Origin: a bacterium | GTDB lineage: Bacteria > Hinthialibacterota > Hinthialibacteria > OLB16 | Direction: 5' to 3' | Assembly (NCBI GenBank): GCA_022072055.1 | Contig: JAJVIK010000007.1 | Coordinates: 124,001 to 188,000, forward strand | Length of the DNA: 64,000 nucleotides | Part shown: one piece after another, positions 1 through 8,412 of the stretch | Position numbering within the stretch: the stretch's first letter is position 1 | Layout: every line of letters starts with the position of its first letter | Notes under the pieces: generated by a model | Told to the model about the DNA's origin: nothing | Database searches by the model: none | The model's input: only the letters and a program-made list of their open reading frames with translations | Made by a program: the position numbers and the translations under genes

Positions 1-1
1 C

Positions 2-907
2 TCGGACCTCGCTCGCTTTCGGCGTATCCGACCCTCGGTCTCGCTGCATCTGCGCCACTCGGTCACCGCGCTGCGCTTTCTCGGCCTGGCCCTGCTGATC
101 ATCGCCGCGGCCCGCCCCCAGACCTCGGAGTCGATTTTCGAGAACGACTACACCGAGGGCGTGGACATCCTGATCGCGCTGGACTGTTCGGGCAGCATGC
201 AGGCCATGGATCTCGACTTCAAGAAGCGCAGCCGTCTCGATGTCGGAAAGGACCTCACCGCCGATTTCATCAAGAAGCGGACCAACGACCGCATCGGGCT
301 GGTGGTGTTCGCCGGAGACGCTTACACCCAGTGCCCGATGACCCTCGATTACGGGGTGCTGTTGGAGGTCCTCAAGGGGGTCACCCTCACGATGGGGGGC
401 ACCATCGAGGATGGAACCGCCATCGGGCTCGCCGCCGCGCGCTGCCTCAAGCGCCTGGAGAACTCGCAAACCAAGAGCAAGGTGGTGGTGCTGCTCACCG
501 ATGGGATGAACAACGCGGGCGAGATCGACCCGCTTCAGGCCGCCAACATCGCCAAGATTCAAAAGATCAAGTTATACACAATCGGAACGGGCAGCCGCTC
601 CGGCTCCGCTCCCGTGTATGTCGAACACCCGCTCTTCGGGGGGCGTTGGGAGAACATCGCGGTGGACCTGGATGAGGAGACCCTCTCCAAGATGGCCGAG
701 ATGACCGGGGGGAAGTATTTTCGCGCCGGCGACCAGCAAGAGCTTAAGAAGATTTTCGACGAGATCGACCGCCTGGAGCGGACCGAATTCGAGGACCTGG
801 GCGAGCACCGCTACCGGGAGCTGTTCGCGCTCTTCGCGGGGTTGGCGATGCTGAGCTTCCTGTTGGAGCTCGCCCTCGGCCAGACCCTCTACAGGGTGCT
901 GCCATGA
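2..907 (+). CDS. batA: BatA-like von Willebrand A membrane protein (5' end outside window)
   Basis: The frame is open from the first bases of the window, so the true start lies upstream. Before the VWA domain there is a membrane segment (VTALRFLGLALLIIAAARPQ), as in BatA. The VWA domain carries the MIDAS metal site DCSGSM, a conserved TDG loop, and is followed by a second hydrophobic segment near the C-terminus (LFALFAGLAMLSFLLEL). Bat proteins are inner-membrane proteins with the VWA domain outside the cytoplasm, linked to oxygen or envelope stress tolerance in Bacteroides and spirochaetes. Its TGA stop overlaps the ATG of the next gene (ATGA). A MoxR ATPase and a DUF58 gene are usually found just upstream, but that DNA is not in the window. 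Confidence 0.9.
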   Translation, partial: SDLARFRRIRPSVSLHLRHSVTALRFLGLALLIIAAARPQTSESIFENDYTEGVDILIALDCSGSMQAMDLDFKKRSRLDVGKDLTADFIKKRTNDRIGLVVFAGDAYTQCPMTLDYGVLLEVLKGVTLTMGGTIEDGTAIGLAAARCLKRLENSQTKSKVVVLLTDGMNNAGEIDPLQAANIAKIQKIKLYTIGTGSRSGSAPVYVEHPLFGGRWENIAVDLDEETLSKMAEMTGGKYFRAGDQQELKKIFDEIDRLERTEFEDLGEHRYRELFALFAGLAMLSFLLELALGQTLYRVLP

Positions 908-1926
908 GGTGGGGCGCTCCGAACCTGGTGCTGTTGCTCTTGCTGATTCCCGCGCTCGCGCTGTTTCTCCGGGCGCGCTGGAAGGCTCGCCTCGCGGCCC
1001 TTGACCTGTTCGGGAACCCGGTGCTGGTCGCCAAGCTCACCGACAGCATCGACCGCTCCAAGCAGATCGGAAAGCTCACCCTGATCGTCGTCGGCCTCCT
1101 GTTTCTGGTTCTCGCCCTGCTCCGTCCGCAGTTCGGAGTGAAAACCCGCCCGGTTCACCGTCTCGGACAGGACATCGTGATCGCCCTCGACCTCTCCAAG
1201 AGCATGCTCGCGGAGGATTTTATCCCGAATCGGCTGAGCAAGGCCAAACAGGAGATCAAGAGCCTGATGCGCCTCCTGGAGGGGGACCGGGTGGGATTGG
1301 TGGTCTTCGCCGGTGAGGCCCAGGTGCTCTGTCCGCTGACCCTCGATTATGGCGCCGCCGCGCTGTTCCTCGATGAGGTCGACACCGGCTGGCTCCCGAC
1401 ACCCGGAACGGACTTGGCGCACGCCATCGAGGTCGGCTCGCGTTGTTTCGTGGCCGAGGAGCAGAAACACAAGAACCTGATCCTGATCACCGACGGCGAG
1501 GGGCATGAGGGGGACCCGGTCAAGGTGGCCGAGGAGGTCGCCAAGCAGGGGGTCACGATCTATGCCATCGGCATCGGGCGGCCCGAGGGGGTCCCGATCC
1601 CGGATGTGGACGCGCAAGGCCGCAAGACCTACAAGAAGGATGACAGCGGGAATATCGTGACCACCAAACTGGACATCGACACGCTCCAGCAGGTGGCGGC
1701 CAAGACCGGGGGGCGCTGGCATCAGGCCACCGGCGGGCAACTGGAGCTCAACGAGATTTACGAGGAGATCCGCGAGCAGGAGGACAAGGAGCTGGAGTCG
1801 AGCGTGACCACGATCTACGAGGACCGTTTCCAGATACCGCTGCTGATCGGACTGGTGTTGTTCCTGATCGAGCCGTGCCTGTCCGACCGCCGCAAACGCC
1901 GTGAATTCGAGGCTGCCGAAGGATGA
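904..1926 (+). CDS. batB: BatB-like von Willebrand A membrane protein
   Basis: A 340-residue protein with an N-terminal hydrophobic segment (residues 8-22), a second one at about 58-76 ending in LLRPQFG, and a VWA domain at about 90-290. The MIDAS motif is DLSKSM, with a matching TDGEG loop further on. A C-terminal membrane segment (IPLLIGLVLFLIEPCL) closes the protein. The topology repeats that of the preceding batA, as expected for the BatA/BatB paralogue pair, which is thought to form a membrane complex with the TPR proteins that follow. The start overlaps batA and the stop overlaps batC, both as ATGA, implying translational coupling. The MIDAS residues look intact. Confidence 0.9.
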   Translation: MRWGAPNLVLLLLLIPALALFLRARWKARLAALDLFGNPVLVAKLTDSIDRSKQIGKLTLIVVGLLFLVLALLRPQFGVKTRPVHRLGQDIVIALDLSKSMLAEDFIPNRLSKAKQEIKSLMRLLEGDRVGLVVFAGEAQVLCPLTLDYGAAALFLDEVDTGWLPTPGTDLAHAIEVGSRCFVAEEQKHKNLILITDGEGHEGDPVKVAEEVAKQGVTIYAIGIGRPEGVPIPDVDAQGRKTYKKDDSGNIVTTKLDIDTLQQVAAKTGGRWHQATGGQLELNEIYEEIREQEDKELESSVTTIYEDRFQIPLLIGLVLFLIEPCLSDRRKRREFEAAEG

Positions 1927-2870
1927 ACCGCGCGCGCCGGATGGTCTTGTTCCTGTGGCTCGTGGGCGCGACCCTGGAGGGTCCCGCGGCCAACCCCTTT
2001 TTGCGGGACATCGCGGCGCCCGGGAACGAAGCCTATCGCGCCGAGGAATACTCCAAGGCGGCGGCGGAGTACCTCAAGGCGCGCGACCTGGAGCCGCTTT
2101 CGGCCGAGCTGCGCCTGAACCTCGGGGCGGCGTATTATCGCGAGGAGGAATACGACAAGGCGGTCGAGGAGTTCGGAGAGGCCATTCGCGCCGATGACCC
2201 GCGTGTGGCGGCCTCCGCGCACTTCAATCGCGGCAACGCGAAATACAAGGGGGCGCGGCGCGAGTTCGAGGCCGCCTCGGTCTCCGGCGCGACCCAGACT
2301 CACGCCAATCCTGCCGAGGCCTATGTGAAGAAGCTCGAGGACTGCATCCTCGACTACCAAGAGTGTCTCAAGCGCGAGCCGAGCGACGCGGACGCCAAGT
2401 ACAACATCGAGATGATCCGGCGCGAGATCAAGAACCTGATGCGCCGCCAGCCTCAGAATCAACAACAACAGCAGCAACAACAGTCCCAAGAGCAGCAGGA
2501 TCAGCAGAACCGGGAGCAACAGCAGCAGCAACAGGATCAGCAGAATCAGCAGCAGAACCAGGAGCAACAGTCTCAAACCGCTCCCCAGCAAGGGGAGGAT
2601 TCCGAAGAGAAGAAGTCGGAGGATCAGCAACAGAACCAGAGGGAGGCGGGTCAAGCCACTCCGACCCCTCAACAAGGACAGGAATCCGGGCCCACCCCCA
2701 CGGCGGGCCAGGAGGACAAGGGGGGTGAACAGGAACAGGCGCCCACTCCCGCGCCGACCCAGATGCTTTCCATCAGCGAGGAGATGGCCCGCAATCTTCT
2801 CGACAACCTTCCGGAAACGCGCCCACGGACCCGTCCGCGCCAGCGCGCGCGAGTGGAGAAGGATTGGTGA
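1923..2870 (+). CDS. batC: BatC-like TPR protein with glutamine-rich tail
   Basis: Residues 1-22 form a signal peptide or anchor (MVLFLWLVGATLEG core). Residues about 30-165 contain tetratricopeptide repeats (GNEAYRAEEYSKAAAEYLKA, LGAAYYREEEYDKAVEEF, HFNRGNAKY). From about residue 178 to 245 the chain is dominated by glutamine with scattered Asn, Glu and Asp, followed by a Thr/Pro/Gln-rich stretch and a basic C-terminus (RTRPRQRARV). The TPR part is typical of BatC in the bat operon and probably binds BatA/BatB. The glutamine-rich tract is low complexity, so its length may vary between strains. The TGA stop overlaps the ATG of batD. Confidence 0.85.
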   Translation: MNRARRMVLFLWLVGATLEGPAANPFLRDIAAPGNEAYRAEEYSKAAAEYLKARDLEPLSAELRLNLGAAYYREEEYDKAVEEFGEAIRADDPRVAASAHFNRGNAKYKGARREFEAASVSGATQTHANPAEAYVKKLEDCILDYQECLKREPSDADAKYNIEMIRREIKNLMRRQPQNQQQQQQQQSQEQQDQQNREQQQQQQDQQNQQQNQEQQSQTAPQQGEDSEEKKSEDQQQNQREAGQATPTPQQGQESGPTPTAGQEDKGGEQEQAPTPAPTQMLSISEEMARNLLDNLPETRPRTRPRQRARVEKDW

Positions 2871-4648
2871 TGAGACGGATCGGATGGATTCTCATCCTTG
2901 GCTTTTGGATTGGGCTTCCCTACGCGGGGGTCCGGGAGGCGTGCGCTCGGGTGCTGGAAGTGAATGTGGAGGCCCCGGAGAAGGTCTTGGTCGGGGACCG
3001 TTTCACGGTCCAGGTCGAGGTGGTTGTGGATGGCGGAACGCCGCCCCAACCGGAGCCTCCGAGCCTTCCTGGCCTCTCGGTCGCAATCCAACCGGGTTTT
3101 GAGTTTCACCAACAGATCAACGCGCGGGTCTCACAGATCTTTCGCTACGTGGCGGTGCTCTCCAACAAGGGGCCTTTTGAAATCAGGGGTTTTCGGGCTG
3201 GAGGGGTCGAGGCCGCCCCGGTTCAAGTAACCGCGCTCGATCCCAGCGAGGTGGCCGGCGCGCGGAAGTCAAATCCCCCCGTGCTCGCGGAGGCGCTCCT
3301 GGACAAGGCCGAGGTCTGGCAGGGAGAGCAAGTCTTCTTCGATTTCTATGTCTATTATCGCGCCGGACAGCCGGACAATCTTCGGGCTAATGTGGACAAC
3401 ATCCTGCAACCCTTCGGCGCGCGCCGTGTGAAGGTTGCCCGCGAGGAAACCGACACGGTGGTGGATGGGGCCCGATACCGCAAGGCTCTAGTGGCTCGCT
3501 ATGTCCTGTTTCCGCTGGAGCCTGGCGAGCTCACCATCCCGCCGATTCGCCTGATGGGAAGGTTTCTGTCCCAGGCCAGGAGCGGGGATCCTTTCGACCT
3601 GTTCACCAATTTCGGCGCGCGCGACCTGGATGAGGTTTGCCGCGGGCCGGTTCTTACGAAACCGCTCGCCCTCAAGGTGAAGGCGATTCCCCAAGAGGGC
3701 CGTCCCGCCAATTTTTCCGGCGCGGTCGGGAGCGCGTTCACCTTTTCCGCCAACATCCCCAAGCGCGAGGTGGCCGTGGGGGAGCCGTTCACCCTCACCC
3801 TGAAGATTCGCGGGACCGGGAGCCTCGACTCGGTCGCGGAGCCCGCTCTTGGTCTCCCGGAGTGGATCGAGGTCTTCGACACCGAGCGGAAGTCCGCGAG
3901 TGATCTACAAGGGGACGCGATGCTGAGCGAGATCTCGTATGATTATGTCCTTATCGCGCGCAAGGAAGGGCGGGTGGTTCTGGAGCCGATTCCGTTCTCG
4001 TATTTCGCCACCGGGAAGGGAGAGTATGTGACCCTCAAGCAAGGCCCGTTTGTGCTTCAGGTCAACCCCGACGAGGGCCAAGCGATCACTTACCTCCAAG
4101 GCAAACGCAAGCGCATTCGCGTCACCGGCGAGGACTTTCGTCACGCTCGAACCGCGGGCGTGGCCTTGGTGAACGAGGGGGCTTCGGTGTTTGAGTCTCC
4201 GGCTTGGTGGACTCTCGCGGTGGGTCCCTGGATCGGCTTCCTTGGGATCGTGGTGAAACGCAAGCGCGAGGAATATCTCGAACGCCACCCCGATGTCTCT
4301 CGTCGAATCCGCGCCAAGGGTGCGGTCAAGGGCCGACTCGCAAGGGCCGAGAAGCTCATCGCGGCGAGCGGTTCCGAGTTCCACGGGGAGATCGAAAACG
4401 CCCTCCATGAGTTCCTCTCGGCGCAGCTCGGCGAAGCCACGCGCGGCCTCACCCGGGAACAGCTCCGCGAGGTTCTTGAACGGCGCGGGGGGCGATCAAA
4501 CGGCGAGTCCGGATTTGCCTTGCGGCTTGAGCCGGTGCTCGACCGCCTCGACCAATTGCGCTTCGCGCCCTCGACTGACAATCAGACGGCTCGCCGGGAA
4601 ATCCTCGCTCAGGCGCGTGACCTGCTCGCGGAGATGAAGAGATTGTGA
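2870..4648 (+). CDS. batD: BatD-like oxygen tolerance protein
   Basis: The chosen ATG lies in TGATG with the batC stop and has an AGAAGGA ribosome-binding site 6 bases upstream; TTG and GTG codons just before it are in frame but less likely. The protein is about 592 residues: signal peptide (RIGWILILGFWIGLPYAGV), a long beta-rich extracytoplasmic part with the BatD pattern (VEAPEKVLVGDRFTVQVEV; DKAEVWQGEQVFFDFYVYYR), one membrane segment at about 450-468 (WWTLAVGPWIGFLGIVV), and a cytoplasmic helical tail. BatD is normally a large single-pass protein of this length in bat operons. GTGA overlap links it to batE. Confidence 0.88.
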   Translation: MRRIGWILILGFWIGLPYAGVREACARVLEVNVEAPEKVLVGDRFTVQVEVVVDGGTPPQPEPPSLPGLSVAIQPGFEFHQQINARVSQIFRYVAVLSNKGPFEIRGFRAGGVEAAPVQVTALDPSEVAGARKSNPPVLAEALLDKAEVWQGEQVFFDFYVYYRAGQPDNLRANVDNILQPFGARRVKVAREETDTVVDGARYRKALVARYVLFPLEPGELTIPPIRLMGRFLSQARSGDPFDLFTNFGARDLDEVCRGPVLTKPLALKVKAIPQEGRPANFSGAVGSAFTFSANIPKREVAVGEPFTLTLKIRGTGSLDSVAEPALGLPEWIEVFDTERKSASDLQGDAMLSEISYDYVLIARKEGRVVLEPIPFSYFATGKGEYVTLKQGPFVLQVNPDEGQAITYLQGKRKRIRVTGEDFRHARTAGVALVNEGASVFESPAWWTLAVGPWIGFLGIVVKRKREEYLERHPDVSRRIRAKGAVKGRLARAEKLIAASGSEFHGEIENALHEFLSAQLGEATRGLTREQLREVLERRGGRSNGESGFALRLEPVLDRLDQLRFAPSTDNQTARREILAQARDLLAEMKRL

Positions 4649-5547
4649 AAGCGGTCACGCCGGCTCTTATCCTCGCCTTCCTTGCCGTGGGCGGGATGGC
4701 GCAACCTCCGACCGCCCCGGATACGACCGGCGGCGATGGGCTGATCATCGAGGAGGATTCCCCCCCGGTGATGCTCCTCGACACCGCTCCCTCGCCCACT
4801 CCAACTCCGGGCGACAAGAGCGCGATCCCGGAGGTGGATGTCACCGGCATGGCCAACACCCAGATATTCCGCCTGGCCAATGAAGCTTACGAAAAGGAGG
4901 AGTTCGAAACGGCGGCGGCTTACTACGGGGGATTGGTGGAGAAAGGGGTTGCCAATGGGGATGTGTATTTCAATCTCGCCAACGCCTGTTTTCGCGCCGG
5001 TGATTTTGGGCGGGCGGTGCTGTATTACGAGAAGGCCCTACGTTTGCGACCGCGCGACCCGGATATTGCCCACAACCTCGAATACGCGAGGACATTCCTG
5101 ATCGACAAGGAGATTGAAAGCGACCGTCTGCCCGGCTCGCTTGAGACCATTCTGGTGCTTCATCGGCGCACCACCACGCCCGAGACCCTGTGGCTGCTCG
5201 CGGTCTTGAGCGCCGCGCTGGCGCTGCTCTTGCTCGCGCGACGTCTGCATCGTTCGCTTCGGGAGAGGGTCTTGCTAGGGTATCTGCAGGGTGCGCTGGT
5301 GACGCTGCTCCTGCTTCAAGTCGCCTCGGCGGGATTCAAACTCTGGAGCGACAAGAACCTCCGCGATGGGATCATCCTCGAAAACTCGGTCAAGGCGGGC
5401 GCCTCGCCCGGGGCCGAGGAGGAGCTTCTGGAGCTGAACGCCGGAACCAAGGTTCGGATCCTTGACATTCGCAACGGTTACGCTCATATCCGACTCCCGA
5501 ACGGGATTCCCGCGTTCGTGCCCGAGGAGAGCATCGGGGAAGTTTGA
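4645..5547 (+). CDS. batE: BatE-like TPR and SH3 protein
   Basis: GTG start overlapping the batD stop (GTGA). The order is signal peptide (residues 1-15), a Pro/Thr-rich stretch, TPR repeats at about 70-155 (NEAYEKEEFETAAAYYGGL; FNLANACFRAGDFGRAVLYY), two closely spaced membrane segments at about 180-215, and a C-terminal SH3-like domain (ELNAGTKVRILDIRNGYAHI, residues about 258-295). This is the BatE architecture. It is the last gene of the bat block; a 26-base gap with its own ribosome-binding site separates it from the next gene, which belongs to a different family, so the operon could end here or read through. Confidence 0.85.
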   Translation: MKAVTPALILAFLAVGGMAQPPTAPDTTGGDGLIIEEDSPPVMLLDTAPSPTPTPGDKSAIPEVDVTGMANTQIFRLANEAYEKEEFETAAAYYGGLVEKGVANGDVYFNLANACFRAGDFGRAVLYYEKALRLRPRDPDIAHNLEYARTFLIDKEIESDRLPGSLETILVLHRRTTTPETLWLLAVLSAALALLLLARRLHRSLRERVLLGYLQGALVTLLLLQVASAGFKLWSDKNLRDGIILENSVKAGASPGAEEELLELNAGTKVRILDIRNGYAHIRLPNGIPAFVPEESIGEV

Positions 5548-5573
5548 GCCACTCTTATCCAAAGGAGAATTCA

Positions 5574-7604
5574 ATGCGAATTCCCGCCCGCGCCATTGCG
5601 TGCGCCATCCTCGTTTCCAGTGGGCTTTCCCCGGCCCAACCGAAGCTCTCGCCGCCCGGCGCGGAGAAGGCGGGCGTTCCCCTCTCCGAGGGAAGGCTCC
5701 TCTCCAAGAAGGTCTATGAGGAGAAGGTGTACGCCTCCTGGCTGGGGCAGTGCGTGGGAAACATCTATGGCCTCCCGCATGAGAACCAATACATCGATGA
5801 GCCCGGACCTGAGACTTTTCCCTTCGGGTATGGGCCGATGGAGAAACATCTGCGCGAGGTCAATGGGGCGTTTTCCGATGACGACACCGATATTGAATAC
5901 ATGGATCTGGTGTCGATGGAGGAGGACGGCCCGGAGCCAAGCTACGCGGAAATCGGCGCGCGCTGGAAACGTCACATTCAACGCAAGATCTGGGTGGCCA
6001 ACCGCGCGGCGCTGGCGGCGATGCGCTTCGGGTTCGACCCGCCGGTGACCGGGATTCCATATGTTAATCCGCACTGGTTTCAGATCGATCCCCAATTGGT
6101 GAACGAGATCTGGGCGATCACCGCGCCGGGGATGATCCGCTATGCCGCCGCGAAATCGGACTGGGGCGCGCGGGTCACCAACAGCGATTGGGGAGTGGAA
6201 ACCACTGTGCACTATGGCGCGATGTACGCGGCGGCCTTTTTCGAGTCGGATGTCAACAAGCTGGTCGACATCGGAACCGCGGCCTTGCCCGCCGGCAATC
6301 GGTTTGGAAAGACAGTCGAGCGAATGAAGGAGCTCCACCGGACCTACCCGAACGATTGGAAAAAAGCGCGCGCGGAGATGGCGCGAGAGTTCTACCATGA
6401 AGAACCGGCCGCCACGCGCACGATCTGGAACGCCAACCTCAACGGCGCCTGCGGGATTCTCGCGTTGCTTTACGGCCAAGGCGACTTTCAAAAGACCCTC
6501 GACATGGCCTGTGTGATCGGGTTCGACGCCGACAATCAGGCGGCCACCATGTCCGGGCTGGTGGCGGTCGCCAAGGGGCTGGAGTGCATTCCCCGCGAGC
6601 TCCTCTATCCCTTTCCCGACCTGGATTGGAAGGAACCGTTCAATGATTTCTATAAGAACCTGACGCGAGAGGAGCTCCCGGACGCGAAGCTATCGGACCT
6701 CGCGCGGCGGACAGCGCTCCAAGGGGAAAAGATCATCCTCGCGCATGGCGGCAGGAAGCTCGAGAAGGATGGGGAGACCTCGTATTCGATCAATCCCGAC
6801 GCAGAATATTCTCCAGTTCTTGAATTGCCCAGTCAGCCGCTTCCGTTCCTCGAAGTCGGGCAGGCGGTCGCCCATCCGATCGTGGCCTCCGGCGGCAAAG
6901 GTCCGTATCGATGGGAGATCCTGGAGGGAGAACTTCCCCCTGGGCTTTCCCTGGCGAACGGAATTCTCAGTGGCGCGCCCTTGGGGACCGGACTGTTCCC
7001 CGTGAAGGTCCGGGTCACGAGTGGGTCCGAATCGGCGGAGCGCGAGTTTAAGCCAAAGGTCCTGTCGAAGAACCTCGCCCCGGAGGCCGCGAAAGTCCTC
7101 GCACCGCTGGCATCCGTGGAGACGAAGGTGCTGGAGCAGCTCCCACGCACGGTCTCGACGGCGCTTTACGCCACCTCAAGCGAGTCGATCCGGGATGGGA
7201 AACGTCGCGGCGAAGGCTCGGTCTTCAATGGCGTGACCCCCGGACCCATGACCGAGAAGCACTCTTACGGGTATGAGTGGGATTCGGCGCGGACCATCGG
7301 CGCGCTGTCGCTGACCAACGGAACGGTCGAGGATCGCGGCTGGTTCACCAGCATCGCGGTGGAGTATAGGGACGGCGATGGAGCGTGGGTTCCGGTGGAG
7401 GGACTCCTGATTGAACCGCCGATGCCGCTGACGGACAGTCCCCTGGACCAGGCGCACTGGACTGACCATCTGTTCACCTTCACGCCGGTGAGGACCACCG
7501 GGATCCGGATCATCGGCCAGGTCAAGGGCGCGGGCGCGGAGACCGACACGCTCGCGTACACCTCGATCACGGAACTGGGGGCGCACGAGAACGCGGGTCG
7601 GTAG
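5574..7604 (+). CDS. Exported ADP-ribosylglycohydrolase with Ig-like and carbohydrate-binding-like domains
   Basis: ATG at 5574 follows an AAAGGAG site; an upstream in-frame TTG is unlikely. Residues 1-22 are a signal peptide (AIACAILVSSGLSPAQ). The ADP-ribosylglycohydrolase fold spans about 45-370: SWLGQCVGNIYGLPHEN, the metal-binding DDDTD at 102-106 and GFDADNQAATMSG at about 315 correspond to the two Mg-binding motifs of the DraG/ARH family. A putative Ig domain (GPYRWEILEGELPPGLSL) sits at about 430-490, and a beta-rich, F5/8-type-C-like domain fills residues 520-676. DraG relatives remove ADP-ribose from proteins inside cells; export with surface-binding domains argues for another, probably extracellular, substrate. 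Substrate unknown. Confidence 0.8.
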   Translation: MRIPARAIACAILVSSGLSPAQPKLSPPGAEKAGVPLSEGRLLSKKVYEEKVYASWLGQCVGNIYGLPHENQYIDEPGPETFPFGYGPMEKHLREVNGAFSDDDTDIEYMDLVSMEEDGPEPSYAEIGARWKRHIQRKIWVANRAALAAMRFGFDPPVTGIPYVNPHWFQIDPQLVNEIWAITAPGMIRYAAAKSDWGARVTNSDWGVETTVHYGAMYAAAFFESDVNKLVDIGTAALPAGNRFGKTVERMKELHRTYPNDWKKARAEMAREFYHEEPAATRTIWNANLNGACGILALLYGQGDFQKTLDMACVIGFDADNQAATMSGLVAVAKGLECIPRELLYPFPDLDWKEPFNDFYKNLTREELPDAKLSDLARRTALQGEKIILAHGGRKLEKDGETSYSINPDAEYSPVLELPSQPLPFLEVGQAVAHPIVASGGKGPYRWEILEGELPPGLSLANGILSGAPLGTGLFPVKVRVTSGSESAEREFKPKVLSKNLAPEAAKVLAPLASVETKVLEQLPRTVSTALYATSSESIRDGKRRGEGSVFNGVTPGPMTEKHSYGYEWDSARTIGALSLTNGTVEDRGWFTSIAVEYRDGDGAWVPVEGLLIEPPMPLTDSPLDQAHWTDHLFTFTPVRTTGIRIIGQVKGAGAETDTLAYTSITELGAHENAGR

Positions 7605-7748
7605 GGGGAAGGCGCTTCACATTGAAGCAATGATTCTTGTGGACAACTTGGATTTAATTCGCTACCGTAAATGTGGAGGGTCCTCGTGGCGTGTTAGCAG
7701 AATGCGCTCAGAACAAACAGAGGGATTAGCTCATGGGAGAGATGAAAT

Positions 7749-7949
7749 ATGTCATCCTCATTGGATTTCCGTGACACCGCCCGCGCGGCGGAGATTCCAG
7801 CGCCTGCCAGCGAGGCCTTACAGCCCTGGATGAGCGCGGTATTAAGCCTTAGGTTGGCTGCGGTCATCCAGGAGCAAATTGAGAAGTCCATAGAGGAATT
7901 TGACAAAGAACTTCAATGGAGGCTGCTAAGAATTGGCAACCGAGAATGA
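7749..7949 (+). CDS. Small hypothetical protein, 66 aa
   Basis: ATG start with a weak purine-rich site (GGGAGAGATGAA) upstream. The product is mostly helical, with the stretch LRLAAVIQEQIEKSIEEFDK looking amphipathic. No family recognised. It sits in an AT-richer stretch and its end overlaps the start of the DUF2335-like gene by 17 bases, which suggests the two are translated together. The base composition differs clearly from the flanking bat and mgtE genes, as expected for acquired DNA. It may be a partner or regulator of the downstream membrane protein, but nothing in the sequence proves that. Confidence 0.45.
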   Translation: MSSSLDFRDTARAAEIPAPASEALQPWMSAVLSLRLAAVIQEQIEKSIEEFDKELQWRLLRIGNRE

Positions 7950-8370
7950 TCTTGCGCAGGCCCCACGGAATTCACGCGTGGGAGAGGCCGATCCCAAGAG
8001 TGAGTTCTCTTCAAACCCGCTTGATGTTCTATTGAATGATCCAAGCACTCCGAAGGAAGTTCGTCAGGTCATGGGGGCCTTCATGCGGATGGGGCCTGTA
8101 CCTCCACCCCATCTCAGCAAGATAACGCCCGAGCATATAACTCAATTCATTGAATCCACCGAGAGAGACAGCCAACGAGAACATGAACGGGAGAAATGGG
8201 CCTATTGGTTTTCGGGATTTTGCATGGCGTTTGTTGGGATTTTGTTCTTGATTGTGATGTGGTACCTCGTTCCCACGAGTCCGGAAATGTTTCAAACGGT
8301 CCTGGGTTTCCTTGCGGGATTGGGGTGCGGTTTTGGGATCGGGAAGTCTCAATCAAAGAGGAAAGGATAG
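7933..8370 (+). CDS. DUF2335-like small membrane protein
   Basis: TTG start with a GGAGG site 10 bases upstream; 145 residues. The N-terminal half is soluble and contains the pattern MGPVPPPHLSKITPEHITQF followed by an Arg/Glu/His-rich helix (RDSQREHEREKW), which resembles DUF2335 proteins, where a PPP motif precedes an EHR-rich helix and two membrane helices. Two hydrophobic segments follow at about 93-110 (FCMAFVGILFLIVMWYLV) and 118-136 (FQTVLGFLAGLGCGFGIG) separated by a short loop. DUF2335 members are of unknown function and are often found in mobile or phage-derived regions. The match is by eye and moderate. Codon use and GC are lower than in the neighbours. Confidence 0.55.
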   Translation: MATENDLAQAPRNSRVGEADPKSEFSSNPLDVLLNDPSTPKEVRQVMGAFMRMGPVPPPHLSKITPEHITQFIESTERDSQREHEREKWAYWFSGFCMAFVGILFLIVMWYLVPTSPEMFQTVLGFLAGLGCGFGIGKSQSKRKG

Positions 8371-8412
8371 CAGGTTCAATAGACACTGCGGTTGTCCCAT
8401 GCGGCGTAAGAG

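Noticed and set aside
2864-2869. TTG or GTG start for batD
   Set aside because: The ATG at 2870 is better spaced from AGAAGGA and overlaps the batC stop in the same way as the other bat gene junctions.
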